A stretch of 64,000 nt of DNA, from NCBI RefSeq assembly GCF_000768875.1, contig NZ_JRAO01000003.1, positions 119,459 to 183,458 on the forward strand. The letters run 5' to 3'. Source of the DNA: Porphyromonas sp. COT-239 OH1446 (GTDB taxonomy: Bacteria; Bacteroidota; Bacteroidia; Bacteroidales; Porphyromonadaceae). Shown here in pieces: positions 19,701 to 27,633 of this stretch (the stretch's first letter is position 1; every line of letters starts with the position of its first letter). Under the pieces are notes generated by a model. That model saw only the letters and a list, made by a program, of their open reading frames with translations, was not told the DNA's origin and searched no databases. The translations under genes and the position numbers were made by a program.

Positions 19701-20450
19701 GGGGAGGGTGTAGAACTCACAGCCCTACCCTCGGTGCTCTCCATGCTACCCAACTGGGAGATCAGCTACTCAGGGATCAAGAGAAAGCGATTGTGGGGTA
19801 TCCCCATTCACGACCTTGTGATCCGACATGGCTACAAAGGGGTGTACCAGGTTAATCACTATAGAGTACCCGTAGGGGAACGAGTAGGAGAACCCTCGGT
19901 AGCAGACTATGATGTGGCCTCTGTCTCACTACTGGAGGAGCTATCTCCGCTGATAGGCTTCGAATTGAAATTCGACAAACGAACCTCCCTCAACTCTACA
20001 TGGAAGCGACAGAGAGCACTCACACTAGACATGAACTCCATGAGACTGACTGAGATGCACGCCAATGAATGGGGAATAGCCTTCGACTATGCAACCCACG
20101 ACATCGGGGCACTATGGGGGAAGAAGAGCAAGCCAGGAGAGGAGCGAGGGCTCAAGCTCTCGGTCAAGATCGGCCGCAAGTATAGCCTCGGGGTACTTCG
20201 AGACCTCAATACTGGGCGCAGCTATGCCATAGATGGCAACCAAGAGGATACCACCCGAATGGGTATCGAACTGGAGCTCCATCGTTACCTCAACATCAAG
20301 GGATTTTATGAATTCACGAAGTACGAACCACTCGTGAATACTCGAATGGATCTCAGCAAGAAGTTTACGAGGAATACTCGTGCACACTCTGGGTATCCGC
20401 TACGTATGAGGGAGTATGGTGTGAGCTTAGTCTTCAAGCTCGACATCTAA
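13740..20450 (+). CDS. sprA: Type IX secretion system outer membrane translocon SprA (Sov in P. gingivalis)
   Basis: SprA is the giant outer-membrane barrel that forms the protein-conducting pore of the type IX secretion system. At 2236 residues it has the family's extreme size. Residues 1-29 are a signal peptide ending near ALWAL. Recognisable SprA segments include the repeated motifs around LPPQARPGNVQVYASG and SDYIIDYLSGQIEIINAQI, and a late GARWGLSSSSPMPYDPANI region. The C-terminus ends in an aromatic beta-strand (YGVSLVFKLDI), as expected for a barrel. It directly follows ruvA and precedes tamB. No cargo with a type IX C-terminal signal was recognised in the window. Confidence 0.93.
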   Translation: MMSNAGRRQTLAILAGLVLLCLPSALWALQKSLVDSLSNLDSLSRLTTIERIFGPGGVKFRLRGSADLSAFVKDRASNNPLLPHKSRRSIGLHFDEAIKANLQASLGKNLNLSIGYNTSATLKQDQRSLKLTYQGREGDLVRLIEVGDLAFRPRNSLIKFGSNLFGLRTRLEYGGLQLDLIASHQRSRQRTLRTQVDGGGVQKSFELSASDFDRRRHYFLSNFFRQHYEEALAQLPQVRSPLQVHRLEVWVISRGTSSEGARQLLAFADLAEEVRIHNPHIHPLGASLPHNRANSLYERLSKIIEGQAKLSEGQLSDFAPGLDYERIEAARRLSPNEYTLNPSLGYISLRHRLEPNELLAVAYEYSYEDKLYQVGELSEGDQHLGPRPLIVKLLKGSDSQTNSPYWHYMMRNVYDLGAMGVEAEEIELSLLYRSSTSSLAQPYLPEEALAKTPLLSLVRLDYIGQQGSGRADGRFDAEEGVTLHAAWGLLYIPLLEPFGSSLTRVLGSESLGAKYAFPALYTGTPKDVAEQIERDRFVLSGRAKGRTSGVILLPPQARPGNVQVYASGIKLVEGSDYIIDYLSGQIEIINAQIKQRREAIEVSIDEEDQQQRSTILGADLNLQLGRPLSLGATLMHLKEQAPEGPIPLGSRPLSNTLWGLNLHYQDEAPWLKDALNWLPIARQTAPARVALSAEFARLVVGEGAGSESYIDDFDATTSGINLTHPSAWRLASKPYSKGTIPSTDEQLLSYNYDRAWLSWYSVDPLLGRSHGGPASSPILRDAEQLSNHYARPIEIRELFPLRERELSAPGYLSTLNLSYYPRERGPYNLSLERMQPDGLLSQAEQSWAGIMRRIDQSDFESSGVEYLEFWLMDPFVYNRESRGGVMLLHLGEMSEDVLRDGILSYENGFALEEDEGETSGEGSTPWGRKPSAQSQRGGFDRTPQIRSRQDVGLDGLTSAEEAIHPTYRSYIERLRTHLSPTTQERWRQEAHSPLRDPAGDDFAHYLSPRYDSLRTPILERYKYYNGTEGNSPTRQDNQSLISSEEPESEDITLDNTLNLRDRYYEYRVELRPELMQPKTGYIAGERETRVQLPNGTTTEVKWYLYRIPIRSYSTTIGGVEDFRSMRMLRLVLQGFEERQDLRLAEFRLVRSSWQVYERSLSGDPTPLSSRLEMYAVGLEEHFDRRPINYVLPPDQRRNIRAKMGEAVEQDEQALALRVKRLSGGETRAVYRHLNQDLRHYKYLELLSHAERLAGRSAGEEGDLELFVRLGADHQHNYYEYSIPLRFTPEGQYSSLSRSDREAVWPKENVLRIPLERLVALKGQSGQGLVSSDGEYSTPDADRPNARIRLRGNPSLGLVRVIMIGLRNTSTQEIGAEVWVNSLSASGVKDAGGWAARANLSLGLSDLGLTMLKTELSKAGFGDLETNSSMGQSEDLQRIQSTTTLDLGKLFPAKAKLTIPLVYEIVSEHSRPQYDPRNSDRLLEKTLEAQANKAMRDSILTVNTTSLLKKNILINGARWGLSSSSPMPYDPANITLHYVSNHSSYRSPSIAREERSYWHMGTIYEYLPTFEGLRLFRSPSKGAFKDYLRQYRLKLWPERVYLSSQLERTFEERHLRGKTLQIKELPGSYSQSFLWRRSIIVSWRPVPHASAMISMNTHARIDEPEPEIDRHLHPDPDTYWREEVLKSIASMGTPIRYQQMSKFTYKLPLETLRPLRWITCDGSYTARYRWDRGAMLLSSRTELPNRLSNEGELRMHIKLNFASLYNLFPDLLALEGRANEEHKSNDTTKQLKLRERAKLLGLMLRELQLSYWSTRSSLLPSFGPHVGSWAGQASTPLGLAPGLGYALGFADATFFDKARQSGWLRLEADRAQPAVLTHYNRFYVNARLRPSHRLRIHLFGEHRHTHRSEYLYSQAGRLVQHTGEMMMTTIGLGGIFERPRGEKHYASQTYTHLMQLKQSIEARHKGGRSSRSMTLAPAFRAAYGLLTSGEGVELTALPSVLSMLPNWEISYSGIKRKRLWGIPIHDLVIRHGYKGVYQVNHYRVPVGERVGEPSVADYDVASVSLLEELSPLIGFELKFDKRTSLNSTWKRQRALTLDMNSMRLTEMHANEWGIAFDYATHDIGALWGKKSKPGEERGLKLSVKIGRKYSLGVLRDLNTGRSYAIDGNQEDTTRMGIELELHRYLNIKGFYEFTKYEPLVNTRMDLSKKFTRNTRAHSGYPLRMREYGVSLVFKLDI

Positions 20451-20529
20451 GAGGAGTGCTATGCACTCGAGAGTACCTGCCCTCCAGCTCACAGAATAGG
20501 CTCTCCCCAGGCTACAGATGACCTCTCGA

Positions 20530-20645
20530 TAGGCTCGCAGGTGAGACCCAAATAGGATCTCCACTGAGGTCTAAGTAGGATCGCAGATGAGACTTAAGTA
20601 GGAGCTCCATCGAGGTCCAAGATAGGATTGCAATAGAGATATAAA
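20530..20645 (+). repeat. Array B of the 23-bp degenerate tandem repeat (5 units)
   Basis: Units start with TAGG at 20530, 20553, 20576, 20599 and 20623; one unit is 24 bp. All five keep GAG at positions 14-16. Units alternate between two flavours, one with CGCAG..GAGAC and one with CTCCA..GAGGT. The array lies between sprA and tamB, about 140 bases upstream of the predicted tamB promoter. The rest of this 348-base gap shows no gene. Confidence 0.9.
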
Positions 20646-20782
20646 TGGCTGCGCAGGAAAGACTCAATGTCCCTTGCAAAGATCTACTCCAGATGCCTTA
20701 TCGAGCTGATATTACCTCCAGTGCATTGGGCCGCCTCAGAGCTCGAGGGCGCAGAGGCAGAGAGGCAAAGCGTCGATTTCGC

Positions 20783-20790
20783 TATATTTG
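20783..20790 (+). promoter_or_regulatory. Predicted -7 promoter element directly upstream of tamB
   Basis: TATATTTG matches TAnnTTTG. Only 8 bases separate its G from the tamB ATG at 20799, so the transcript would have a leader of a few bases at most. This decides the start against an in-frame ATG at 20667. Confidence 0.55.
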
Positions 20791-20798
20791 TAGCGACA

Positions 20799-23700
20799 AT
20801 GATAAACAAGAGAAAGCTCCTCAAATGGGTCATCTTGACCCTCATATTGCTGCCCGTAGTCCTGGTACTCTTGGTGGCAGGCCTATTGTACATCCCTTAC
20901 GTTCAGGATCAGGCTGTACGCTTAGCCTCCGACAAGCTCACAGAGCAAATCGGCATGCCTGTCAGCCTGGAGCGACTACGGCTTAGCTTCCCGCTTTCGG
21001 TGAGCATGCGCAATCTGAACGTAGTTGCCGCCCCCGAAGATACTCTGGCGCACCTGGGTTCTCTTCGCCTCTCCGTCTCTGCGATCCCCCTGCTGCGGGG
21101 TAGAGTCGTTTGCCCTCGGGCCGAGGTCGAGCAACTCCGCTTGCGCCTGGTAGACAGTGCGAGTTTGGGAAGCACACAGCTGCGCCTCGAGCGTCTGAGT
21201 GCCGATGACCTTCGGGTATTGCCCGACGAGGGACTTGTTCGCCTCTCTCGCTTTGCGCTTGAGGGTGGCTATGTGCATTATTATTCCGTAGCCCCATCCT
21301 CAACAGAGGAGGAGCTCCCCTCCATTCCCTGGCGTATCTTGGCCGAAGAGATCCAGCTCAGCGACACCTCGATCGAGATGCATCTGCCGCTGGACAGTCT
21401 CCAGCTCTCAACTTACGTTCGCTCTCTTAGTCTAGGACAGCTCCAGGCTGATCTCGAGCGAATGCACTTCGAGTTGGCAAGCCTCTCCCTAAGTGCTCCA
21501 TCGCTTTGCTACAACACCCACGAAGCGGAGCGTCCAGTCGGTTACCTGGATCCTGGGGCTATAGAGCTAACGGGCATTTACCTTCAAGCTCAAGATATGA
21601 TCTCTGAGGGCTCTCGGCTACAGCTTCACCTCTGCGGGGGGGAGGCCAAGGAGCGCAGTGGCCTTCACCTCAAGAACCTCTCGCTGCGGTATGCGCAGGA
21701 CAGTCTCGGCATCAAGCTCGAGGATCTGAGCCTCGGCACAGAGCACTCCCAGCTCGAGGGCGAGGTGAGCCTGCCGTGGAGGGTCCTCGATCTAGATCCC
21801 GAGACTAAGCTGGGGATGCAGTTGCGAGGGCGTCTTGCCCTGGCCGATCTCATGGTCTTCTCCGCTGGGCGGCTAGAGGGGTTCGAGGGGGCAGAGCGTT
21901 GGCGTAGGTCGGCCTATTGGCGGAGAGCCTCGACACTCGACCTGGATCTCCAGGTCTCGGGTTCGCTCGCCACCCTGTCCCTGGATCGGGGGAGTATCCA
22001 TTGGCCTAAGATCTTAGAGGCTTCGCTTGTGGGACAGCTTGAGCAGGTGCATCGCCCCGAGGAGACCTCGGGATTTGTGCAGCTGAGCCTCCATTCAGGC
22101 GAGTATCTGCCCACATTGGCCGAGCTATTTGCCCCCAAACTCTTCGAGAGCTACCGCCTGCCCGAGGATATGCGCATCGAGGGCCAGATCAAAGCCAAGC
22201 GAGGTGATTACAGCCTAGAGCTCTACGGCCAGGAGGATGAGGCGAGGATCGAACTCGAGGGGCATTACAAGGCCCAGGGACATCACTACGACGGGCGGGT
22301 CGAAATCGAGAAGCTAGATCTCAGACACTATATGCCGAGGGACTCGATCGGCCTGCTGGAGGGGAGTCTCGAGCTCAGTGGCCGAGGCATTGACCTCTTC
22401 GATACCCGAACGCAAGCGCAGCTACGGGGGCGCTTACGGCGGCTGCAATACGGACGGCTAGACCTGGACAGCATCTCGATCGACGGAGAGCTAGCCTCGG
22501 GGGCTCTCTCGCTCTCCGTCAATAGCAACAACGCTGGGCTAGACCTCGGCCTACAGATGGATGGCCTGCTTAGCGACGGATGGCTCTACAGTGGCATTGC
22601 CATCGATGGCAGAGAAATAGACCTGGGAGCTCTGGGCGGGGTGGATATGCCTATGGACGCTCGCTTTCGCCTCGAGGGGGAGCTGCGCAGCGATATGAAA
22701 CAGGGGCATCAGTTCTCCGCTAGCCTCAGTGATGCACGTATGCACTGGGGCAGCGAGGCGATCTCCACCCAAGCGATCCTCTTCAAGGCCGAGACCTCGG
22801 CCAGGGGGGTATCGGCCCGTCTGAGCTCAGGAGAGCTGGAGGTGAAGATCCGCCTCGACAGAGGTCTCGATGCCCTCAGTCTTGACCTCGATCGGCTGAG
22901 TCTTCAGTGGCAGCCAGTCTTCTCTAGTCTAGTGGAAGGACGACCTAGCGAGGCTACACTCTCACAGCTCCTCTCAGAACTGCCCCCCATGCAGGCAAGC
23001 CTCAAGATGGGTCGGGAGCATGCCCTACGCCCTTACTTAGCTCGCCATCGCATTGCCCTTGCAGCCCTCGAGGGAGAGCTATCTACTGGTGCAGCCTCTG
23101 GGCTCTCTGGGTATCTGCATCTGAGCGATCTGCGTCTAGATACCCTACGCATCCGCTCTGCGAAGCTGGATCTCAGCACCCTAGAGCACCCCTGGCGCAT
23201 GGGGCTGGATAGCCTTGCGAGTGAGCGAGCCCCTCGAGGAGGGCTAAGGGGCTCGCTCGCCCGAGGTCGAGCAAGTAGACCGATCATCGACCCCAGTGCA
23301 CTTTGCCTACACCTCTATGTAGACAAGCCCTACTATCGAAATAGCAAGGCCTTCGTCGTCAAGAGTAACTTATACCTCAACCTCCAGCGTATGGAGCTCA
23401 GTGGCTCTATGACCGATGCCGACGAGCGGCCAATACACAGCCTATCGCTTGGAGCAGCCTGGCTCGGGGATCGGTATGCGCTTCGCCTGCTTGAGCCCAA
23501 GGTACGTCTGTCCTATCAAACTCTAGAGGCAAACCCTGACAACCTGATTGCCCTCAACAGGCAGAGTAAGACGCTCTCGGCCGATCTTAGCCTCAAGGGC
23601 CAGGGGGGGACATTCCTCTCCCTCAAGAGCAAAGATACCTCACCCGAGGTGCAAGATCTCAACCTCATCGTAAGGCAGCTCAGGCTACAGGATCTTCGAG

Positions 23701-25586
23701 AGCTCGGCCTCCCCGAGGTCAGTGGGATAGTCTATGCAGACCTGCGCTATCTACGCAGGGGAGACCTAGACCAGCAGCCAGCCATCACAGGGGATCTCTC
23801 TGTCTCGGAGCTCATCTATGAGGGCAAACCCCTCGGACACTTCAACTCCGCCCTCTTCTACGAGCCTCGCAACAACAGCTCTCACTACCTAACGGCCGAG
23901 GTCGGCTATTCGGGCGATCCGCTCCTCTCGCTCCATGCGATCTATTACCCCGATGAGGCTCATGAGCAGATCGAGGGGGACTTGACACTCGAACGCCTTC
24001 CGCTCGAGCTCGCCAATCCCTTCCTCTCCGCCTTCAAGCTTCACCTCGAGGGTAAGCTCGATGGCTCTCTCGCTCTCTCGGGCAAAGTCTCCGACCCACG
24101 CCTCAGTGGCACATTGACCTCAAGTGCAGGCTCGATCTACCTACAAGAGTATGCCACACGTCTACGCATGGACGACCGTCCTCTGCGCTTCGAGGGCACT
24201 CAGCTACACTTCGATCGCTATGCTTTGCGCTCTCAGGTGGACAGCCTCCACCCGATCTATATCGACGGCTCTGTTGAGGTATTGGGGGAGCGGATGGCAG
24301 AGACAGATCTCAGACTACAGGCTAAAGAGATCACTCTGCTAGACGAACGAGAACCTCGAGGGGGCGACCAGCTCCTCTACGGCCGTTTGCTCGCCAGTGC
24401 GGACATGACGCTCAAGGGAGCAGCCGAAGCCTTGGAGGTGCGAGGGGGGCTTACCCTGCTGAGTGGAACGAACTGCACCTACATCTTCCGCGAGGGTCTA
24501 CTGCAGGAGGAGAATAGGCTCGATGACCTCGTGCGATTCGTCGATCTGACCGATACCCTCTTTGCCGAGAAGGTACAGGAAGTGAAGAACCTCGGGGGGC
24601 TGGATGTCCGCCTCGGGATAGATATTGACCCGACAGTGCGCTTCGGTGTAGATCTGGGGGCTGCAGGTCGAGACTACATGCGCATCCAGGGCGGGGGCAA
24701 TCTACAGCTCAGCATCCCTCCCTATGGCGATATGCGCTTGGTGGGCAGGTACAACATGAGTGGAGGTGGGGAGCTGCGCTACACGATGCCTCTGATCGGT
24801 ACACGTACCTTCTCAATCGATCCCTCGGGTTACCTCAGCTGGAATGGAGAGATGAGCAATCCCTATGTCTACTTCTCGGCCTCGCAGCGGGTCAAGTCTA
24901 CCGTAACAGAGGCTGGAGGGAGAACTCAGCGGGTGAACTTCCTCGTCGGCATCCGAGCAGAGGATCATGTTGAGCGAATTAACCTGAGCTTTGACCTCTC
25001 CGCTCCAGAGAACCTCAGCGTGCAGAATAGCCTCTTGGCGATGTCGCAGGAAGAGCGAGGCAAGCAGGCCATTGGACTGCTAGCCACGGGGGTTTACCTA
25101 GCAGATGGAGGAGCAGGGGCAAAATTCAACTTCGACAATGCCCTAAGTGCCCTCCTACAGTCGCAGATCAATAAGGCCGCAGGCGATCTGCTCCAGGGGA
25201 CAGATCTGAACCTAGGCCTAGAGCACTCTGACGGCAGCGATGGGGGCATGCGCTATACGAACTATATCTATAGCTTCTCTCGACGCTTCTACAACGACCG
25301 CCTGCGCATCGTCGTCGGAGGCAAGGTACAGAGTGGGCAGGAGGCCTCGAATGCCCAGCAGCAGTTCATCGACAATATCGCTGTCGAATATCAGCTAGAC
25401 AAGGCTGGGCATCAGCATCTGCGTCTCTACCACAAGCGCATCACCGACGACATCCTCGAGGGTGAATACTCTGAGACAGGTGTCGGCTACATCCTGCGTC
25501 GCAAGCTCCGTACATTGGCCGATCTGTGGCCCTGGAGAAGGCGTAGTACCCGCACGACTAGCGAACAATCAACCGAAGAAGATTAA
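20799..25586 (+). CDS. tamB: Translocation and assembly module protein TamB (DUF490/AsmA-like)
   Basis: TamB is an inner-membrane-anchored periplasm-spanning protein that works with a TamA/TamL partner in outer-membrane assembly or lipid transport. From the ATG at 20799 (MINKRKLLKWVILT) it is 1595 residues. A single membrane helix lies at about 8-30, a very long beta-rich repetitive region with many leucine/serine alternations follows, and the C-terminal DUF490 domain covers about the last 350 residues (LSWNGEMSNPYVYFSASQR visible). An upstream in-frame start would put 44 residues before the membrane helix and run through a promoter-like element, so I rejected it. It precedes the FAD gene by 9 bases. 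Confidence 0.9.
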   Translation: MINKRKLLKWVILTLILLPVVLVLLVAGLLYIPYVQDQAVRLASDKLTEQIGMPVSLERLRLSFPLSVSMRNLNVVAAPEDTLAHLGSLRLSVSAIPLLRGRVVCPRAEVEQLRLRLVDSASLGSTQLRLERLSADDLRVLPDEGLVRLSRFALEGGYVHYYSVAPSSTEEELPSIPWRILAEEIQLSDTSIEMHLPLDSLQLSTYVRSLSLGQLQADLERMHFELASLSLSAPSLCYNTHEAERPVGYLDPGAIELTGIYLQAQDMISEGSRLQLHLCGGEAKERSGLHLKNLSLRYAQDSLGIKLEDLSLGTEHSQLEGEVSLPWRVLDLDPETKLGMQLRGRLALADLMVFSAGRLEGFEGAERWRRSAYWRRASTLDLDLQVSGSLATLSLDRGSIHWPKILEASLVGQLEQVHRPEETSGFVQLSLHSGEYLPTLAELFAPKLFESYRLPEDMRIEGQIKAKRGDYSLELYGQEDEARIELEGHYKAQGHHYDGRVEIEKLDLRHYMPRDSIGLLEGSLELSGRGIDLFDTRTQAQLRGRLRRLQYGRLDLDSISIDGELASGALSLSVNSNNAGLDLGLQMDGLLSDGWLYSGIAIDGREIDLGALGGVDMPMDARFRLEGELRSDMKQGHQFSASLSDARMHWGSEAISTQAILFKAETSARGVSARLSSGELEVKIRLDRGLDALSLDLDRLSLQWQPVFSSLVEGRPSEATLSQLLSELPPMQASLKMGREHALRPYLARHRIALAALEGELSTGAASGLSGYLHLSDLRLDTLRIRSAKLDLSTLEHPWRMGLDSLASERAPRGGLRGSLARGRASRPIIDPSALCLHLYVDKPYYRNSKAFVVKSNLYLNLQRMELSGSMTDADERPIHSLSLGAAWLGDRYALRLLEPKVRLSYQTLEANPDNLIALNRQSKTLSADLSLKGQGGTFLSLKSKDTSPEVQDLNLIVRQLRLQDLRELGLPEVSGIVYADLRYLRRGDLDQQPAITGDLSVSELIYEGKPLGHFNSALFYEPRNNSSHYLTAEVGYSGDPLLSLHAIYYPDEAHEQIEGDLTLERLPLELANPFLSAFKLHLEGKLDGSLALSGKVSDPRLSGTLTSSAGSIYLQEYATRLRMDDRPLRFEGTQLHFDRYALRSQVDSLHPIYIDGSVEVLGERMAETDLRLQAKEITLLDEREPRGGDQLLYGRLLASADMTLKGAAEALEVRGGLTLLSGTNCTYIFREGLLQEENRLDDLVRFVDLTDTLFAEKVQEVKNLGGLDVRLGIDIDPTVRFGVDLGAAGRDYMRIQGGGNLQLSIPPYGDMRLVGRYNMSGGGELRYTMPLIGTRTFSIDPSGYLSWNGEMSNPYVYFSASQRVKSTVTEAGGRTQRVNFLVGIRAEDHVERINLSFDLSAPENLSVQNSLLAMSQEERGKQAIGLLATGVYLADGGAGAKFNFDNALSALLQSQINKAAGDLLQGTDLNLGLEHSDGSDGGMRYTNYIYSFSRRFYNDRLRIVVGGKVQSGQEASNAQQQFIDNIAVEYQLDKAGHQHLRLYHKRITDDILEGEYSETGVGYILRRKLRTLADLWPWRRRSTRTTSEQSTEED

Positions 25587-25595
25587 GGAACAACT

Positions 25596-27170
25596 ATGCA
25601 ACAGATACAACTAAGACTCAGCCCCGAGGAAGCATCTTCGGATGCCATCATCCGCAAATATGCGGCTCGCCACCTGCGCATGAGCATCGACGAGATCAGC
25701 TCTATACAGATCAGACGCCGCAGTGTCGATGCCCGCCAGAGGAATATCTTCATCAACCTTGGTGTCGATGTCTATGGCCCTGGAGAGAAACCACAGGAGG
25801 ATGACTTCTCCGACCTCGTCTATGGCGATGTCTCCTCCGCTCCTGAGGCTGTCGTTGTAGGGGCAGGCCCTTGTGGCCTCTTCGCAGCTCTACGCCTGGT
25901 GGAGCTAGGTGTCCGCCCCATAGTCGTCGAGCGTGGGGAGGAGGTCATGTCGAGACGTCGCACGCTGTCTCAGATACACAAGACTGGGCTCGTAGATGCG
26001 GAGAGCAACTACAGCTATGGGGAGGGCGGTGCTGGGGCTTTCTCAGATGGTAAGCTCTATACTCGCAGCAAGAAGCGTGGCAGTGTCGAGAAGGTGCTTC
26101 GCCTGTTCTGTAAGTATGGGGCTGACCCGAAGATCCTCATTGATGCTCATCCGCACATAGGGACGGATAAGCTGCCCAAGATCATCAAGCAGATCCGAGA
26201 GCAGATCATCTCCTCTGGCGGAGAGGTACACTTCAATACCCGTATGGATCGCCTCCTGATCGAGCATGGTCGGGTGTGCGGCATCGAGACCTCTACGGGC
26301 AAATGTCTGCACGGGCCAGTACTGCTGGCCACGGGCCACTCGGCTCGGGATGTCTACGAGCATCTACATGCGGAGAGCGTTCTCTTGGAGGCTAAGCCCA
26401 TCGCCGTTGGAGTACGCCTCGAACATCCTCAGAGCCTCATCGATCAGATCCGCTACCATAACCCCATGGGTCGAGGGCAATACCTACCGCCTGCCGAATA
26501 CGTCTACAAGGCTCAAGTAGAGGGACGAGGGGTGTATAGCTTCTGCATGTGCCCTGGGGGCTTCGTCGTGCCTGCCTCCACAGCCCCCGAGCAAACAGTG
26601 GTCAATGGGATGTCCCCAGCCAATAGAGGTTCGAAGTGGGCGAACTCGGGTATGGTCGTAGAGCTCCATCCACAAGATATTGCCCGTACAGACATAGCGG
26701 TTGATGATCCTCATTCACCCCTGGCCTTGATGCACTGGTGTGAGCACTTCGAACGCAAGAGCTACGAAGCTGCTGAGCGAAGCCTACGTGCCCCAGCGCA
26801 GAGGCTCACCGACTTTGTTGCCTCTCGACCCTCGTCTTCACTACCCAGTACCTCATACAATATAGGTCTGACCTCGAGCAATCTCTGTGAATGGATGCCT
26901 GACTACATCACGACGCGTCTGAGGGAGGGTTTTAGGGCCTTCGACCGTATGACCCCAGGCTTCATGACGGAGGAGGCGCAACTGATCGGGGTGGAGAGCC
27001 GAACCTCTGCGCCCGTACGCATCCCCCGAGATACGGAGAGCTACCAACACCTAACCCTTGAGGGGCTCTACCCTGCGGGTGAAGGGGCTGGCTATGCTGG
27101 TGGCATCGTCTCGGCAGCTATCGATGGGGAGAATGCCGCTACGGCCCTCGCTGCTACGCTCCTCGGCTAA
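25596..27170 (+). CDS. FAD-dependent dehydrogenase of the COG2509 family
   Basis: This 524-residue flavoprotein has an N-terminal ~80-residue ferredoxin-like segment and then a Rossmann FAD-binding motif VVGAGPCGLFAAL (about 87-99). SYGEGGAGAFSDGKL and the ARDVYEHLH segment are typical of the uncharacterised COG2509 dehydrogenases. FCMCPGGFVVPAS and a C-terminal GAGYAGGIVSAAIDG close the FAD site. The substrate is unknown. It follows tamB by 9 bases and is ended by a strong hairpin at 27271-27318, so tamB and this gene form one unit. It lies between tamB and tamL but a functional link is only inferred from position. Confidence 0.85.
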   Translation: MQQIQLRLSPEEASSDAIIRKYAARHLRMSIDEISSIQIRRRSVDARQRNIFINLGVDVYGPGEKPQEDDFSDLVYGDVSSAPEAVVVGAGPCGLFAALRLVELGVRPIVVERGEEVMSRRRTLSQIHKTGLVDAESNYSYGEGGAGAFSDGKLYTRSKKRGSVEKVLRLFCKYGADPKILIDAHPHIGTDKLPKIIKQIREQIISSGGEVHFNTRMDRLLIEHGRVCGIETSTGKCLHGPVLLATGHSARDVYEHLHAESVLLEAKPIAVGVRLEHPQSLIDQIRYHNPMGRGQYLPPAEYVYKAQVEGRGVYSFCMCPGGFVVPASTAPEQTVVNGMSPANRGSKWANSGMVVELHPQDIARTDIAVDDPHSPLALMHWCEHFERKSYEAAERSLRAPAQRLTDFVASRPSSSLPSTSYNIGLTSSNLCEWMPDYITTRLREGFRAFDRMTPGFMTEEAQLIGVESRTSAPVRIPRDTESYQHLTLEGLYPAGEGAGYAGGIVSAAIDGENAATALAATLLG

Positions 27171-27270
27171 TTTGTCTCAGGGATCAGCCTTCTCCCATCC
27201 AAGAGACTGCCTCTAGTCCATGGGAGCAGCCCTCTGCCTCATCGGGGAGGGGTATCCGATCCCCATCACG

Positions 27271-27318
27271 ACAAATCCCCCGATAGGGGCTCAGTTGAGC
27301 CCCTATCGGGGGATTTGT
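27271..27318. terminator. 48-base near-perfect palindrome, probable transcription terminator
   Basis: Arms 27271-27293 and 27296-27318 are perfect reverse complements (23 bp); in RNA the loop would be opened to about 4-6 bases. It follows the FAD gene stop by 100 bases. There is only a short T run after it, so efficiency as an intrinsic terminator is uncertain. Confidence 0.7.
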
Positions 27319-27348
27319 TTCTACTCTACCAACCCCTCTATTGCATCC

Positions 27349-27509
27349 TTTATAGCTCTCTTCCGGTCCTATCTATACCACACCTGAGTCCCTACTTAAA
27401 CCTCAATTGAAGTCCTACTTATACTTCACCAGAGATCCTATTTGGGTCTCACCTGCGAGCCTACTTAGACCTCTATCGAAGTCCTACTTAACCCTCGACT
27501 GAGCTTCTA
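27349..27509 (-). repeat. Array C of the 23-bp degenerate tandem repeat (7 units, minus orientation)
   Basis: On the plus strand CCTA (the complement of TAGG) starts at 27368, 27391, 27414, 27437, 27460 and 27483, with TCTA at 27506, all exactly 23 bp apart. An eighth, decayed unit may occupy 27326-27348. Two units contain AATTGAG or CAATTGAG-like centres that show the dyad best. The array lies about 90 bases upstream of the tamL promoter and is inverted relative to that gene. Confidence 0.9.
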
Positions 27510-27601
27510 TAAACGGCTTAGCCAACATAGATCCTTCAACGTTCTCCTGCACACAGCCTCCTTTAGAGATGAGAGGGCTTCGCTCCAAGCCTCGATTGTC
27601 G

Positions 27602-27609
27602 TACCTTTG
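27602..27609 (+). promoter_or_regulatory. Predicted -7 promoter element for tamL
   Basis: TACCTTTG matches TAnnTTTG and is followed by GCA, a common context in the phylum. It overlaps a TTG codon at 27607 that could otherwise extend the frame, so the start must be the ATG at 27634, giving a leader of about 20 bases. Confidence 0.65.
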
Positions 27610-27633
27610 CAGGCACAGATCAAGAGAGCCATC

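Noticed and set aside
20667-20798. N-terminal extension of TamB
   Set aside because: It would put 44 residues before the membrane anchor and crosses a TAnnTTTG element just before the ATG at 20799.
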